Positions 37,612 to 48,526 of a stretch of 64,000 bases of DNA are shown here, in pieces. The notes under the pieces are model-generated. The model was given only the letters and a program-made list of their open reading frames with translations. It searched no databases and was not told the origin of the DNA. How positions within the stretch are numbered: position 1 is the stretch's first letter; the number at the start of each line of letters is the position of its first letter. This stretch comes from Cavia porcellus (Eukaryota; Chordata; Mammalia; Rodentia; Caviidae), in assembly GCF_034190915.1 (NCBI RefSeq), contig NW_026947486.1:101413123-101477122 (forward strand), read 5' to 3'. Position numbers and translations under genes: made by a program.

Positions 37612-39137
37612 CAACTTCTTTCCAGTTTTGGATCTTAAAGATGGTTTCTTTTCTATCCCCTTGGCATCCAAAAGTCAGGACATTCTTGTCTTTAAAAATC
37701 CACTTATGTGGATGGGACCATTAATCTGGACAATCCTTTCCCAGAGACTTTGAGATAGTCCTCATTTCTTTGGTCTTTCCTTAGCACAAGACCTGCTAGA
37801 TTAAAAATAAGGCCATCATCCTTTTATAATATGTGGATGATTTGATCCTCATGGAGACACAGAGACGCAAATATTGGAGGAAACCGAGGCCCTCCTCAAC
37901 TTCCTAGCCTCCTGAGATTATAAAGTTTTCTGAGAAAAGGCTCAAATCTGCCAGTCCTAGGTCACCTAGTTAGGGCTGCTCACTTCACAGGACAAAAGGG
38001 CATTAAGTTCAAAGAGAATCCAACCTATCTTAGACTACCTTTTGCCAAAACATATCAAGCAGCTGAGAGCCTTCCTAGTGGTGACTAGGTTTTGAAAAAT
38101 TTGAGTTCCAAAATAAGCTGAAAGAGCCAGGCCCTTTTACCAACACCTTTGTAAAGGGAACCTGGAAAAAGAGAGTCACCTCCTTTTGTAGAGCCCAGAG
38201 ACCCAACAGGCTTTCCAGGTCCCAGTGGAGGCCCTGTGAGAAGCCCCAGCACTGAGACTCCTAACTCAAGACAAATATATTCTCTTCTTGATTGAGAGAC
38301 GCAGACTGGCTTTAGAGCTCTTACCCAGTCTCCCTAGGGCCCAGATCCCAACTAGTAGCCTATTTAGGCAAGGAACTAGACTTTGTCACCAGAGGATGGC
38401 CAGGCTGTTTGTGGGCTTTAGCAGTAGCAGGCACATTAGTATCTGAGGCTCTTACATTTACCTAGGTGAAGGGTTTCATAATCAAGTCCCCCCTATGATA
38501 TTGGTAGACTTCTTAATGCCCCAGTTCATCCATTGGTGTCTGATGCACAGATTTTAAAACATGAGTTTCTCTGGTTGAAAGAACCAGCTGTAAATATTTA
38601 AGGCTGTCAGAGCCTTAATCCCACCTCCTTTCTGTCAGATCTCTGAGAGCTGAAAGTGAACGTAATTGTACAGAGGTTCTAATCCATACCCAACAGTTAA
38701 AAAAAAGGATTAATGAATCAGCTTCTCAGTGAATCACAAGATGAATTGTTCATTGATGGCAGCTCCTTTGTACAACATAGACTCAAAAAGGCAAGTTATG
38801 CAGGACTGGCCAAGTGAGAGTGTTACAGTCAGGCCTGTTACCTGATAGGTGCTATAAGGCAGAACTGATTGCTGTCACCCAAGCAGAGACATTGAAAGGA
38901 GATAAGAAAGTCAAGATTTATACTGATTTGAAATACATATATCATGTGGTCCATGCACATGCTGCAATCTAGAAGAACAAATGCATGTTAACCTCTGATG
39001 GATCTCCCATTAAACATGCCCCAGAAATTCTACAGTTCATTGAGTCTGTGCATGTGCCTCCTGGAGCAGCAATTATTTACTGTCAGGATTTCGGGGAGAA
39101 CAAAGCCTATTGCTGTGGTCAATAGAAAGGCCACTGA

Positions 39138-39235
39138 GGGCCGGGGATATGGCTCAGTGGCACAGTGCTTGCCTGGTAAGCACAAGGTCATGAGTTCAAT
39201 CCCTCGTATCAAAGGAAAAAAAAAAAGAAATGTCA
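39138..39235 (+). repeat. tRNA-like SINE inside ERV-2 RNase H/integrase region
   Basis: GGCCGGGGATATGGCTCAGT and GAGTTCAATCCCTCGTATC with an A-rich tail. It interrupts the end of RNase H after the residues VVNRKAT. Confidence 0.8.
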
Positions 39236-39375
39236 ATAAAAAGTCAAAGGCAGCTGCTTCTTGACAGCTAGAGTGCCCCTTCTTGTGGCCAATAGTCTAC
39301 TCCCTACTTGCCTGCCTGTTTGTTCTGAAAAAGAAATACTACAGGCCAAGAGCCCGGGATGGATCCCTAATTCAA

Positions 39376-39376
<1 letters not shown>

Positions 39377-39406
<30 letters not shown>

Positions 39407-39430
39407 GAAAGAAAGAAAAAGAAAAAAAAG
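39377..39430. repeat. A-rich/(AAAG)n tract
   Basis: Eighteen A bases followed by AAAG units inside ERV-2 pol. A short preceding sequence (AAGAGCCCGGGATGGATCCC) may be a SINE remnant. Confidence 0.7.
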
Positions 39431-40580
39431 GTAGGCTACCCCTAAATGTCACCAGTTTCCACCAAGGAGCTTGGCTCAGAAAGTAAAATTCTCCATGATA
39501 TTTGCCATTGAAGACAAAAACTACCCTTACTCTAGTTACCAATTTCTTCCTGGGGAAGGACTAAATGAGGTAACACAACAGGTGGTTAAAGGATGCAACG
39601 TACATGTCAAGGTCAGTCCTCAGAATGCTCAACTAAAACCACAAAAAATACAATATTGAGGCAGTTGGCCATGGAAAGACTGGCAGATTGATTTCACCCA
39701 CATGCTTGGGGGCCAACACAGTCAGTTCTATTGGTTCTGGTTGTAACCCATATGAGTTGCACTTCCTACCCAAACTAAAAATGCCCAAGAAGTAGTCAAG
39801 GTCCTTGTCCATAAGATTATTCCAGGGTTTTGGGTGCCTCAGAGTCTACGAAGCAACAATAGGCCTGCTTTTCACTTAAAAATTACCTAGGGAGTCTCAA
39901 AGGCTTTGGGCATTGAGTATCAGCTTCACTGTGCATGGTGACCTCAGTCATAAGGACAGGTAAAGTGAGCTAATGGAATACTCAAGAGACACTGTCTTAA
40001 GCTGGCACAACGGTATAAATCCCTTTAAAAATGTTTTCTATCGGTGTCCCTTGTATGAGCCAAAAAATACACCCAGGTTTCAGGGGCTATCTCCCTTTTA
40101 AACTTCCATATGGGAAACCCTCCCTCAAATGACATCCTAATCAATGAATAAACTGAGAAAGCCTTGAGGCAGGTTAGGTCTTTAGCCCAGTTCCAATAAA
40201 TCCTGTCAGTCTTGGGACAAATGAGTCCCAGGTCTACTCTGTCTAGCAAGTCTCTCTTTTACTCTGGGACCCTGGTACTGGTACATTAGATACAAAAAAC
40301 TGAAGCAAACTGAAATGGAAAGGTCCCTACCTGATTATCTTTTCCACTCCCACTGCAGTTAAAGTGACAGGACGTGACACCTGGTTTCATCACTCCAGAA
40401 TAACGCTATAGACTGCCTCCATGAGCTTCCATAACATGCCTCCAGATCATCCCAAGGCCACATCCAAAACCTCCTCTACCTGTGAATCTGTGGAGGCCCT
40501 TAAGTTCCGTTCAAAAGACAAAATAAAGATAGGTGATGTCAAAATCTATTTACACATGTCAAGTAGTTCAGTTTTATTCT

Positions 40581-40665
40581 TTTTGGGGGGAGGTACTGGA
40601 AATTGAACTCATGACCTTGCACTTTCCAGGCAGGTGCTTATGTCACTGAGCTATATCCCCAGCCC
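40581..40665 (-). repeat. tRNA-like SINE with 16-bp target duplication, in ERV-2 env
   Basis: AGTTCAGTTTTATTCT (40565-40580) and AGTTCAGTCTTATTCT (40666-40681) flank it, with one mismatch. The body is the complement of the local SINE, ending GCTATATCCCCAGCCC. Confidence 0.85.
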
Positions 40666-41157
40666 AGTTCAGTCTTATTCTATAGCCACTAAACAGGACC
40701 TCAGTGATACCATATATGATCTCTGATTTCAGGTTCTTTTTCTGACTTTACCCCAACACAAAGAGAATTCTTTTGCTTCTGCACTCTGATCCTATGTCCT
40801 CTGTCAGAGGAAAAGAAAGATATTGATGATTCATAAAGAGGATCCTAAACACCTTCTGTTTCTACTGTGTGTTTTACTGTAAATTTTACTTACAGTTGTG
40901 GCTCCAATTCAGTCATTTTCTGCCTGAGAAATGGGATCATTGCTTATGCTTTCCCTAGTTGGATCTGCCCACTGTCTGTTTTTTATGGGACAAAGATACT
41001 AAAACCAAATGGGTGGCATATCGACATATTTAATTAGATATGGTGCATAGATATAAGGCCAAATTTCCCATTCAAAAAAGTTAAAACACACTCATTAGAC
41101 TGTCCTATGCACTCCACAAAAAAAAAAATGGTGGGAAAAAATTAAGAAAAGTAATTC

Positions 41158-41345
41158 AAGCTGGGGATTTAGCTCAGTGGCTTAAGCTCCTGCCTGGCAA
41201 GCATGAGGTCATGAGTTCAATACCTGGTACAGAAAAGAAAAACAGTTCAGTAGCTCAGCAGCAATAAAAATGCCTGCCTGGCAAATACAAGGTCCTGAGT
41301 TTCATTCCCAGTGCAAAAAAAAAAAAAAAAAAAAAAGAAAAAGAA
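41158..41345 (+). repeat. Two adjacent tRNA-like SINEs
   Basis: First copy: GGGGATTTAGCTCAGTGGCT to CAATACCTGGTACAG. Second copy: AGTAGCTCAGCAGCAATAAA to GTTTCATTCCCAGTGC and a 22-base A run. The second is more diverged, so they are probably separate insertions rather than a dimer. Confidence 0.75.
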
Positions 41346-41470
41346 AAAAAAAAGAAAAATAATTCATCTGGTAACATTTTAGCACTGTTTCTCAAAAAGG
41401 GCCCACTCAGGTTATAGCCAAAAATCTACTTCCTACTGATACAGGGGGAAGAAACTCCCAACCTACTAGA

Positions 41471-42061
41471 TGTCCGGTATGAGTTCATGTTCTTTAAAAC
41501 TGAAGAATGAATTTTAGGAAAATGGAGGTTAAGAGCAGAATATATTTACTGAGAGAAAGAAAGCTTGAGCCTGAGAGAGAGACACAGGGGGTCCCAAGTG
41601 AGTTGCCAAGGACCCTGCTTTTCCTAGGGATTTTATAGAGCAAAACTCCAAGGCGAGGCAGGTCCAAGGTGGTAAAAAATGGAAACTCACAAGGTGGGAC
41701 AAAACTATGGCCAATCAATAAGATTAACTGTTCGAGTAAAATTGACTAAGTTGGGGACAAATGGGAAGCTGAGTCACGTAGCAAGGGAGCATGCATACAG
41801 AGCAGTGACTCTTCCTGTAGGGGGCTGGGTTAGTGACTCTTGGCTTCCTTGAGGTGTTAGAGACTTACTTAAAATATCAATCCCTGATGTTTATCCTTAG
41901 GAAGTCTGTGGGTGTACTGGTTTTATCTTTTGTCTTGGTCTGGCGCACAGTGGAAGTGTCTGTCTCCCGCAAGGTACATCATATTTTGCACTGGCTCCTT
42001 TGAAGGCCCAGCCCTTTCTGACTGCCTATAGTATTTCTATCTAACTCAGTTGCCTGTAACA
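41471..42061 (-). mobile_element. LTR family B solo copy, antisense in ERV-2 env
   Basis: Plus strand runs from TGTCCGGTATGAG to GCCTGTAACA. Its complement aligns end to end with 58543-59253: both contain AAATATATTCTGCTCTTAAC, CCTAAAATTCATTCTTC and CTGAGTTAGA..AGAAATACTATAGG. The sense strand has CTCTATAAAA as TATA. No clear target duplication (flanks CTAGA / TTACC). Confidence 0.8.
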
Positions 42062-42298
42062 TTACCAGTCTCACAAACAGAGCTCCTGCTAGTCTATGTG
42101 TCCCCACCATACTTGTTCTATGACACACACCTGATCCACAATAAATTTTGATCTTGGGAAATACAGTCCTTAGATTCCTATAAATGTGAGGAAAGTTGGG
42201 GCTTGTTCAGATAAAACCTCAATCCTGATGTTGCAACTGCCTTTAATCACTCTGAACTGAACCAATTAAAAACATTTATATCATAAGATACTGATATC

Positions 42299-42383
42299 GG
42301 AGCTGGGGATTTAGCTCAGCAGCAGAAGCACCTGCCTTGCAAGCAGGTGGTCGTGATTTTGATCCCCGGTACTGATAAAAAAA
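42299..42383 (+). repeat. tRNA-like SINE with 11-bp target duplication
   Basis: ATACTGATATC occurs at 42288-42298 and 42384-42394. The body has GGGATTTAGCTCAGCAGCAG and CCTGCCTTGCAAGCAGG with the Ala-like anticodon loop. Confidence 0.9.
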
Positions 42384-42429
42384 ATACTGATATCTCTCTG
42401 TCTTGACAGAAGTGAGAGCCTGTTATCCT

Positions 42430-42900
42430 CATTGTTTTAAGAATTACAGCCCTCCTAGCTGCATTGGGAGGAATTACCCATAAAATACTTGCCAATTCAG
42501 CTCAAATAATCAGCCTCACTGCTAATATGACTGACATGGCCTAAGGGTCTCAGAGCAATTTCAGGAATCTCAAGGTTTCTCTAAATTCACTTACAAGAAT
42601 GATGGTAGAACATCACGAAATTCTAGACTGGATGCTTAATCATGGTGCAGGGGGATCTATGCAGTACTATACAATAACTGCTGCACATACATTAGTGCCT
42701 GCAGACAGGACTCAAGTTATCTTTCAAAAAGTCAAATAGTTACATGACCAAGAGGTTATAAACTCTCTGGCTTCATGGATCTTACAAGTTAAGGGATGGC
42801 TTCCTTCCATGTCCACTTGGTTGTTGGGCCCTTTGGTAGTCATTTTTCTGTTGTTTATACTCGACTATGTACTCTCAACTTTCTCTCTTGCTTAATTACA
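42430..42900 (+). pseudogene. ERV-2 env transmembrane-subunit relic
   Basis: One frame reads LTALLAALGGITHKILANSA, then heptad-like SLNSLTRMMVEHHEILDWML, and finally a hydrophobic anchor WLLGPLVVIFLLFILDYVL near 42818-42875. This is the arrangement of a gamma-like TM subunit. There are stops after ANMTDMA and after QKVK. The usual disulphide region has no cysteines, so it is inactive. The surface-subunit part (about 40.42-42.4 kb) is broken by SINEs and LTR B. Confidence 0.6.
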
Positions 42901-43101
42901 GCAAAAATAAATGTCACAAAACTTCAGATGATGCTTCAAACAGACCCTCAAGCAAAAACTTCCTCTTTTTACCAAGGTCTGAAACACCAACCTCCCCCTA
43001 AAGACTTCCATCTACTACCATCCCAAATATGACCCTGTTCAGGGTCTGTAATTAACTTCCAGATTGGTTATGGCCTATTTCCCCAAACAGCAGTTGGGTG
43101 G

Positions 43102-43117
43102 AGGTCTGGGGGTGGGG
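43102..43117 (+). other. ERV-2 polypurine tract
   Basis: The run GAGGTCTGGGGGTGGGG ends eight bases before the LTR start at 43125, where plus-strand primer synthesis is expected. The tract is interrupted by CT. Confidence 0.5.
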
Positions 43118-43124
43118 TTACGGA

Positions 43125-43233
43125 TGTAGGGAAAGGCAGGGAAAGACAAGCTTTATTAAAAATCAATAGGGAAACTTACTAAAAGAAGTTTCTGCCTCTA
43201 CTGGTAAATTCTGCTTTTCCAGCAATTAAAGAC

Positions 43234-43300
<67 letters not shown>

Positions 43301-43989
43301 CTAGATTGAAAGAGGTGCAAGATAACCCAATTACCATAACAATTTATCAGGAGAGGAGTTAAGAGAACATGAGGAAGCTAGAAACATAAAAAGATCAAGA
43401 AAATCAGCCCCTCTCATTCACCTGATGAAATGCAAAGGAGATAAGGGGCAGCCGCCAAGGTCTTTTATTTAGTATATAAGATATGCACAAACACACATAC
43501 ACACACCTACACTATGCACACTTACATTCTCACTTTAACATCATTATATTATTGCACCAGATACATGCATGTAAACATATCCCTTTACTTAATCATTAAG
43601 TCTAAGCTACGGCCTATGAAGTCCCCTCTGCGCTTCCCCACTTATTCATTACAAAGGGTCAGGAAACCTCTAATAGCCCATATATATATATATGCAGACA
43701 TGCCCGGGTTAGCATCAAAGACAGTTAAGAGAGCCAATCAGACTACAATTTCTAAGTGCCCAGGTGTTGAGGGTGGAGGGGAGGGAAAAATCACTAAATC
43801 ACTAAATAAAAGGAGCCAGGAACAAGAGCTCAGAGGCATTCAGCTCTGATGTCCCCTGCCTCCCCAAGGCACTATCTTCTTTTCCTGCATCTTTTTTTTC
43901 CCAAATAAACCATCTTCTTTTATTTTAGACTCTCTCTTTAATTCATTACTGAAGCTGAGAGTTTATGTTCCCAGCGATTGCATGTTTCA
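43125..43989 (+). mobile_element. ERV-2 3' LTR
   Basis: Starts TGTAGGGAAAGG after the polypurine tract and ends GCATGTTTCA. CACTAAATAAAAGGAGCC is TATA-like and CCCAAATAAACCATC is the poly(A) signal, in the right spacing. It contains a (GA)n tract (43239-43298), a (CA)n-rich part and TATATATATATA near 43681. About 865 bp; no other copy in the window. Confidence 0.6.
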
Positions 43990-45599
43990 GAGAGGATCAA
44001 TGCATTCATCCCATCTTGCTCCAACACTGCTTACATTTAAAGGCACTAATGTCTATTTCCAAAGATAAAGAAGGCCCTGATAGTGTTTGATAATGACTGG
44101 CAAACACACATATGCAAAGTACCAGCATTAAATATTCCTAATCTTATAAAAAGTAAGAATTTGAGGAACCACATAATGTATACCTTTGAATATTTTTAAA
44201 AAATTGAAGAGGAGGGCCTGGGATTTAGCTCAGTGACTTAAGTGCCTGCCCAGCAAGTATGAGCTCATCCCCAGTACCAAAACAAACCAAAACAGAAACT
44301 GAAGCATATGAGGAAATTGCCTATTTGGTCTTAACTGGGGTAGAGAAAATGGGAAAGGAAAAGGATGATCCTAGAAATTCACATTCTCAGCTCAAGTTCT
44401 GAAAAATGAGCAGGAGTCTTCTGTTTCTGCCCCAAAAGAAACTCTTATGTCATGATGCTACAGCGCTGAGATTGCTGTAAACCAAACGCAGACTCCCATC
44501 CTGCTAGTGACTGGATTACAATGCAAGTTAAATATGAAACATGCAATGTTGCCTTTTACTAAGGTGAGAGCATTAATTAAAGAAATGGGACCCTGAACAC
44601 TGGAAAGGATGTAAGAAATGAGTTCTTTTATTCATATGCAAAGAATGGATGTCAGAGTCAAAAAGAACAGCCAAAGTGGTACTTTATTTTTCAATTTTGC
44701 AAGAATGGGTGACAATCCAATGAACAGATTGACACACCACAAAGCATTTAAGCAATTTATCTCCCAGCATGCAGTTTCCTTTCTCCTCCTAGCATGCAAT
44801 TTTCTTCTCCCTTTCCTCATTGGCTTGAGTACTGGGGAGAGGGGAGGATTATAGCCTCCAACCTTGGGGGTATACCCTTAACTGTTTCCCTCTGTAAACA
44901 TTTTGTGGTTTTTTTTAAACAAATGATTAAACTGCAAGGGGTAACTTCTTAACTGACAGTGCTTTTCAAGGCCCAGTTAGCATAGTGAATTCCATACTTT
45001 ATTGACTATCTACCCTCCTCCATTTGTTTTGATCCTCCCAGATGCATGACCTCAGTCACATCTTCAGGCAAGTAGAGTTTTTCACTCAGAGTTAAAGACA
45101 TGATCCTAAAAATAGACCACTTTAAGTTTTTATTTCTTGCAAAGGGACATGGGAAGATCCTGCTAACGCTGAGGACCCCAAAATACTGCTGAATTTCTTC
45201 TGCCAACAGAAATCCCTGTTTGAGGTTAACCCTGGTTTGCCTGGAAACACTTTACTAGCCTTCCCTGAGGTAGTTTCTTGCACAGCACTTCTGATTCTCC
45301 TAAGAATTTATCCCACCCCAAACATCCATCTTTTTTCTAGGCCAAGTTTTAGTGCCAACAGGTTCCAAAAGGTGAAGCACAATAAGGAGATTTCTATGGA
45401 TTTCAATAGACCAAAGATCCAGTTTACCCAGAGAGTCATAAATCTGGAGAAAAACTGTGGGAATGGATAATAGGAATGTGGAATAATGTAGGAGAGGGAC
45501 ATAAAGTTCAAATGTATTGATATAGGCTCATCAAATTCTAGATTTAATGATACAGCTCAAGAGGTAAGAAGAACTAAGGAGTAATATAATCCAAAATGT
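43990..45599. other. Intergenic interval with one SINE
   Basis: A tRNA-like SINE lies at about 44213-44295 (CTGGGATTTAGCTCAGTGAC). Its B box is partly deleted. Otherwise nothing is recognised; open frames near 44618-45470 lack domains. Confidence 0.45.
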
Positions 45600-45955
45600 G
45601 TAAATTTTGTTGTAAAAAAGAGAGGGAGGAAAAAAAAAGAGCTCTAATGGATATAACAGCAAGGATGTTTAGGGGTGTCAAATAGCTGACTATATTAATG
45701 TTTTTGGATCATTGAACACAGCTGTTTGCAGTCTCTCTGTTTGAATGTCCACTTTGTATTCTTTGATACTGTGATTTGAGCAACTATTTCCAAGATGATA
45801 ATATGTAATCTATTAACAGGTGATTTCTTACTGTTATGTTTTTTTTTTTTTTTTTTTTTGTAGTTCTGTATTATGTGTAACCTTACACAGCTTTGTTTTG
45901 TTTTGTGTTTTTCTCTTTTTCCTCTTAAATAAAATTAAAAAAAAAAAGAAATGGC
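45600..45955 (+). repeat. Interspersed repeat family G, copy 2
   Basis: Homologous by eye to 25640-25968. The 3' end has TTTGTTTTGTTTTGTGTTTT, CTCTTAAATAAAATT and a poly(A) tail, so this family moved by retroposition. A 20-base T run lies internally at 45839-45859. Confidence 0.55.
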
Positions 45956-47225
45956 TCCAGTAGTTTGGCTGGTTGATTAAAACATGGACCAAAAGGCGGA
46001 CTGCACTAAGTGGAGTTCAAATCCCTGATCTGCCTTGGTAAACCATAACCAACAGTTTAGGCAAATCGAAATGTTAAAGTGGATTTATTATGTCAGATCC
46101 CTTGACTAACCTGGAGGATCCAAAGATCACATCATTAATAACTGTGAGATATAAATATACTTGATGATCTCAGTGGTTGCTGTTCTCTGAAGGCAGACAT
46201 TCCACTAGAAACTACTGCCACTTAACCTTAAATACAATGGAGATAAATGGATTTCCGAAGTAGCAGGGGCCAAGTAAGAACACTTAATGACAAAAGTAGG
46301 TGAAGTTATTGTTAAGGGCAGTAATAAGAGTCTCACTTTCATAGACTTATGGCATGGGCTAGATGATTGTGGTACTTCTTGGCTAAGTAATCTGCTAGGT
46401 TCTTCCTTGATCTTTGTAAGCTGACAAGTTCTAGATAGAGCTCACCAAAGACTAAATTGAATCACCAAAAAAAGAAAAATCATAGCCTCTCAGTCAATTT
46501 CCAGATTTGAGTTACTGTATATGCCTAAAATTTCTTGAATTAAGAAGTGGGTATGTCTTTTTAAGACCTTATTAAACTTCCAAAAATGTATACTGCTTAT
46601 GTTCATGCCAGCCTTCCATAAAGAAACCTATACAGCCTTTCACTGGGTGAATATGCATCAAGGAAAAGGAAATAATCAGACTTCAGAGACAACTGGCCTG
46701 ACCATTGGAAATAACACTAATTCAAGATCTAAAACATTACTGTGGTCTACCAGTAAGTAGAAGCTTATAGACATTAGGTTATTAATGGAGTTTTAGCTCA
46801 GGCCCATCCTATAGTTAATTTCTCCACTTACACAGAACGTATAATTGGAAAAACCTATGCCTCAGCTGGTAGAATTCCCATATTGTTACCCTGACCTGTG
46901 GAGTGAGAACCATAATGGTGAGAAAACCCAAATAAAATCCTTTACCTAGGAAAGCAGTCAATGAAAAGCAATGCCACATTCCTGAAATGATTATTAAGGA
47001 TTTCAAACAGGTGATGATTCCGATTGTAGCTGCTTGCCCGGATGTAATTTGAATGACCGAGCAAATTAGCATATTTGCTGAAACCTAGTAAGCAACTACT
47101 GATTTGCAAAATGCTTTATTCTCAATAACTATTAGTGAAAACTTTTGGAAATTTTGCTTTCCAGTATCGAGACTAGTAATACACTCTCACTCTCCTAGCC
47201 CCCAAGTATATCAGTTCCTGTCCCA
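45956..47225 (+). pseudogene. ERV-L-like gag-pol relic
   Basis: Weak, shifted coding traces in sense order. A gag-like WLIKTWTKRRTALSGVQIPD lies at 45970-46030. RT-like traces follow: VRTIMVRKPK near 46905, MIIKDFKQVMIPIVAACPDV near 46988-47046, and LQNALFSITISENFWKF near 47103-47150. The order and style suggest an ERV-L pol; dozens of stops show long decay. It ends at an antisense L1. Confidence 0.45.
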
Positions 47226-47289
47226 GACATCAGTTATATTTTTCATTTTATTTTCCATTTATAAAATTTTTAAATATTTTTTCTGATCA

Positions 47290-47655
47290 TTGTCTTTACT
47301 AGCCCATGTTTGTAGTACATACTGTTTATATCCTTGTGTGGAGTTGGTGCATATACATATCTTCATTCCTTTTTTTATCTCCTTTCCTTCCCTATCCTCT
47401 TCCTCTCTTTAAGGTCTTGAGCCTTTCCTCTTAGAGAAAGATCTATTCCCCTACTTCCTACTATCTATTTTTTATTTTGCTATTTATACTTTGAGTTTCT
47501 CAAATAAGAGGAACCATGTGATATTTAAGCATGTGTGTCTAATTTATTTCACCTAACATTATGATCTCTGGATGTACTTTATCATAATATATTTTGCAGA
47601 GATCTTAATCATCTTTCTGTTTTGCAAGACAACACACTAGTCTATTATATTAATG
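47290..47655 (-). mobile_element. L1 3' end, antisense
   Basis: The complement contains AGATCATAATGTTAGGTGAA and TTATTTGAGAAACTCAAAGT, the L1 3' signature seen in sense at 23150 and 33825. Confidence 0.65.
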
Positions 47656-48055
47656 TGGTATAATAACTAATGAGCAACTTGTAACACTCAGCTGAATTGA
47701 ATCAACTTGACTGGGTGTGGATGGCTCGCCTGAGGATTGTTGCCAACAGCATAAAAAGAAAACTGGAGGGGAAAACGGTATGCTCTTGATTCTCGTGGAG
47801 AAGTTTGTGCTAGTTTTCTTGGTGTGAACTCTGCTGTTCCCATGGTTGGAGGAGCTCAAGTCCTTGCTGTCACTGAGGATGGCTACATTTCTCTTTGGGG
47901 GAACTTTGGTCCTTACTTTGAGCATCACTTCCTGGCTCCAGTGAAGACCCTTCAGCCTGCTAGCACGGACTTTCTGGCTTCCTTCACTGACTTTTAGGTC
48001 TTCCCAGTGCAGTTCCTTCATATGAACTTGCGTGAGACAATATTGTAGGCTCATG

Positions 48056-48526
48056 TTCTCCAATTGGACTCATGGAGGATATTGCCATGGGCTGTAAGTC
48101 TTCAGCTGGATTCTTTGTTCTCCAATTGGACTCATGGAGGATATTGATGATAGGATTATTTCCAGAAGATGAAAAATATTTCCAAAAGATGAGGAGTATA
48201 AAACAAAAGAGGCCTTTATTCTGGGAACATGGAGAGAGAGGACCTCTCTCACGCGGACACGTGGTGTGGGAGAATATAAGTAGCCTAAGCTTAGGGCAGT
48301 GCCCTAAGGCCATTAGAGATGCACAGGTATTTCATTGGCACACGTTTGGCGCCAGGGGCAGATTCCGAAGGGTGGGGGGGGGTATAGGGTTACAGGTAAA
48401 TCTCTAGGGGCGGGGGAGACAGGAGCTCCCTAATTCCAGCTGAGGCTTTTTCTGGCTACACTGTCCGGTCTGGGTCAACAACCCTTTCAATTGCCATGGG
48501 CTGTAAGTCTTCAGCTGGATTCTTTG
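48056..48526. repeat. 62-bp tandem duplication split by a solo LTR
   Basis: Unit 1 is 48056-48117. Unit 2 is 48118-48146 plus 48490-48526. The LTR sits inside unit 2, so unit 1 preserves the empty integration site (GATATTGCCATGG). Confidence 0.85.
48148..48489 (-). mobile_element. LTR family A solo copy
   Basis: Plus strand TGATAGGATTATTTCC to ACCCTTTCA, colinear with the ERV-1 LTR at 3272-3639, including GGCCTTTATTCTG and GGTTTGGCGCC-like blocks. Flanks are ATTGA (48143-48147) and ATTGC (48490-48494). Comparison with the empty site indicates an original 5-bp duplication ATTGC with one later change. No internal sequence, so it is a solo LTR. Confidence 0.85.

Larger units (their letters stand above)
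37130..40410 (+). pseudogene. ERV-2 pol relic (RT, RNase H, integrase)
   Basis: RT: YNIPSINIRKEPNNKW near 37220-37266, interrupted by retroposon F at 37366-37611, then FPVLDLKDGFFSIPLA after 37620, and an intact YVDD box at 37830-37841 preceded by a stop. RNase H: ELFIDGSSFV near 38746 and, after a shift, a decayed middle; the carboxyl part KPIAVVNRKA is followed by a SINE. Integrase: WQIDFTHM near 39685 and AQEVVKVLVHKIIP near 39785. The second catalytic Asp region reads SNNRPAF (Asp to Asn), and the Glu region has a stop. The end of pol reads WKGPYLIIFSTPTAVKVTG near 40315. No part is functional. Confidence 0.85.
35715..43989 (+). mobile_element. ERV-2: decayed class I provirus with 3' LTR
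   Basis: Relics occur in canonical order: gag capsid (35755-35810), nucleocapsid (36460-36530), protease (36715-36760), reverse transcriptase (37130-37850), RNase H (38740-38960), integrase (39590-39990), pol end (40080-40410), env TM (42430-42900), polypurine tract and 3' LTR. No 5' LTR or primer site was found between 34800 and 35715, so the 5' end appears lost. It carries at least six nested insertions: one family F retroposon, four SINEs and LTR B. All frames are broken. Confidence 0.85.
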
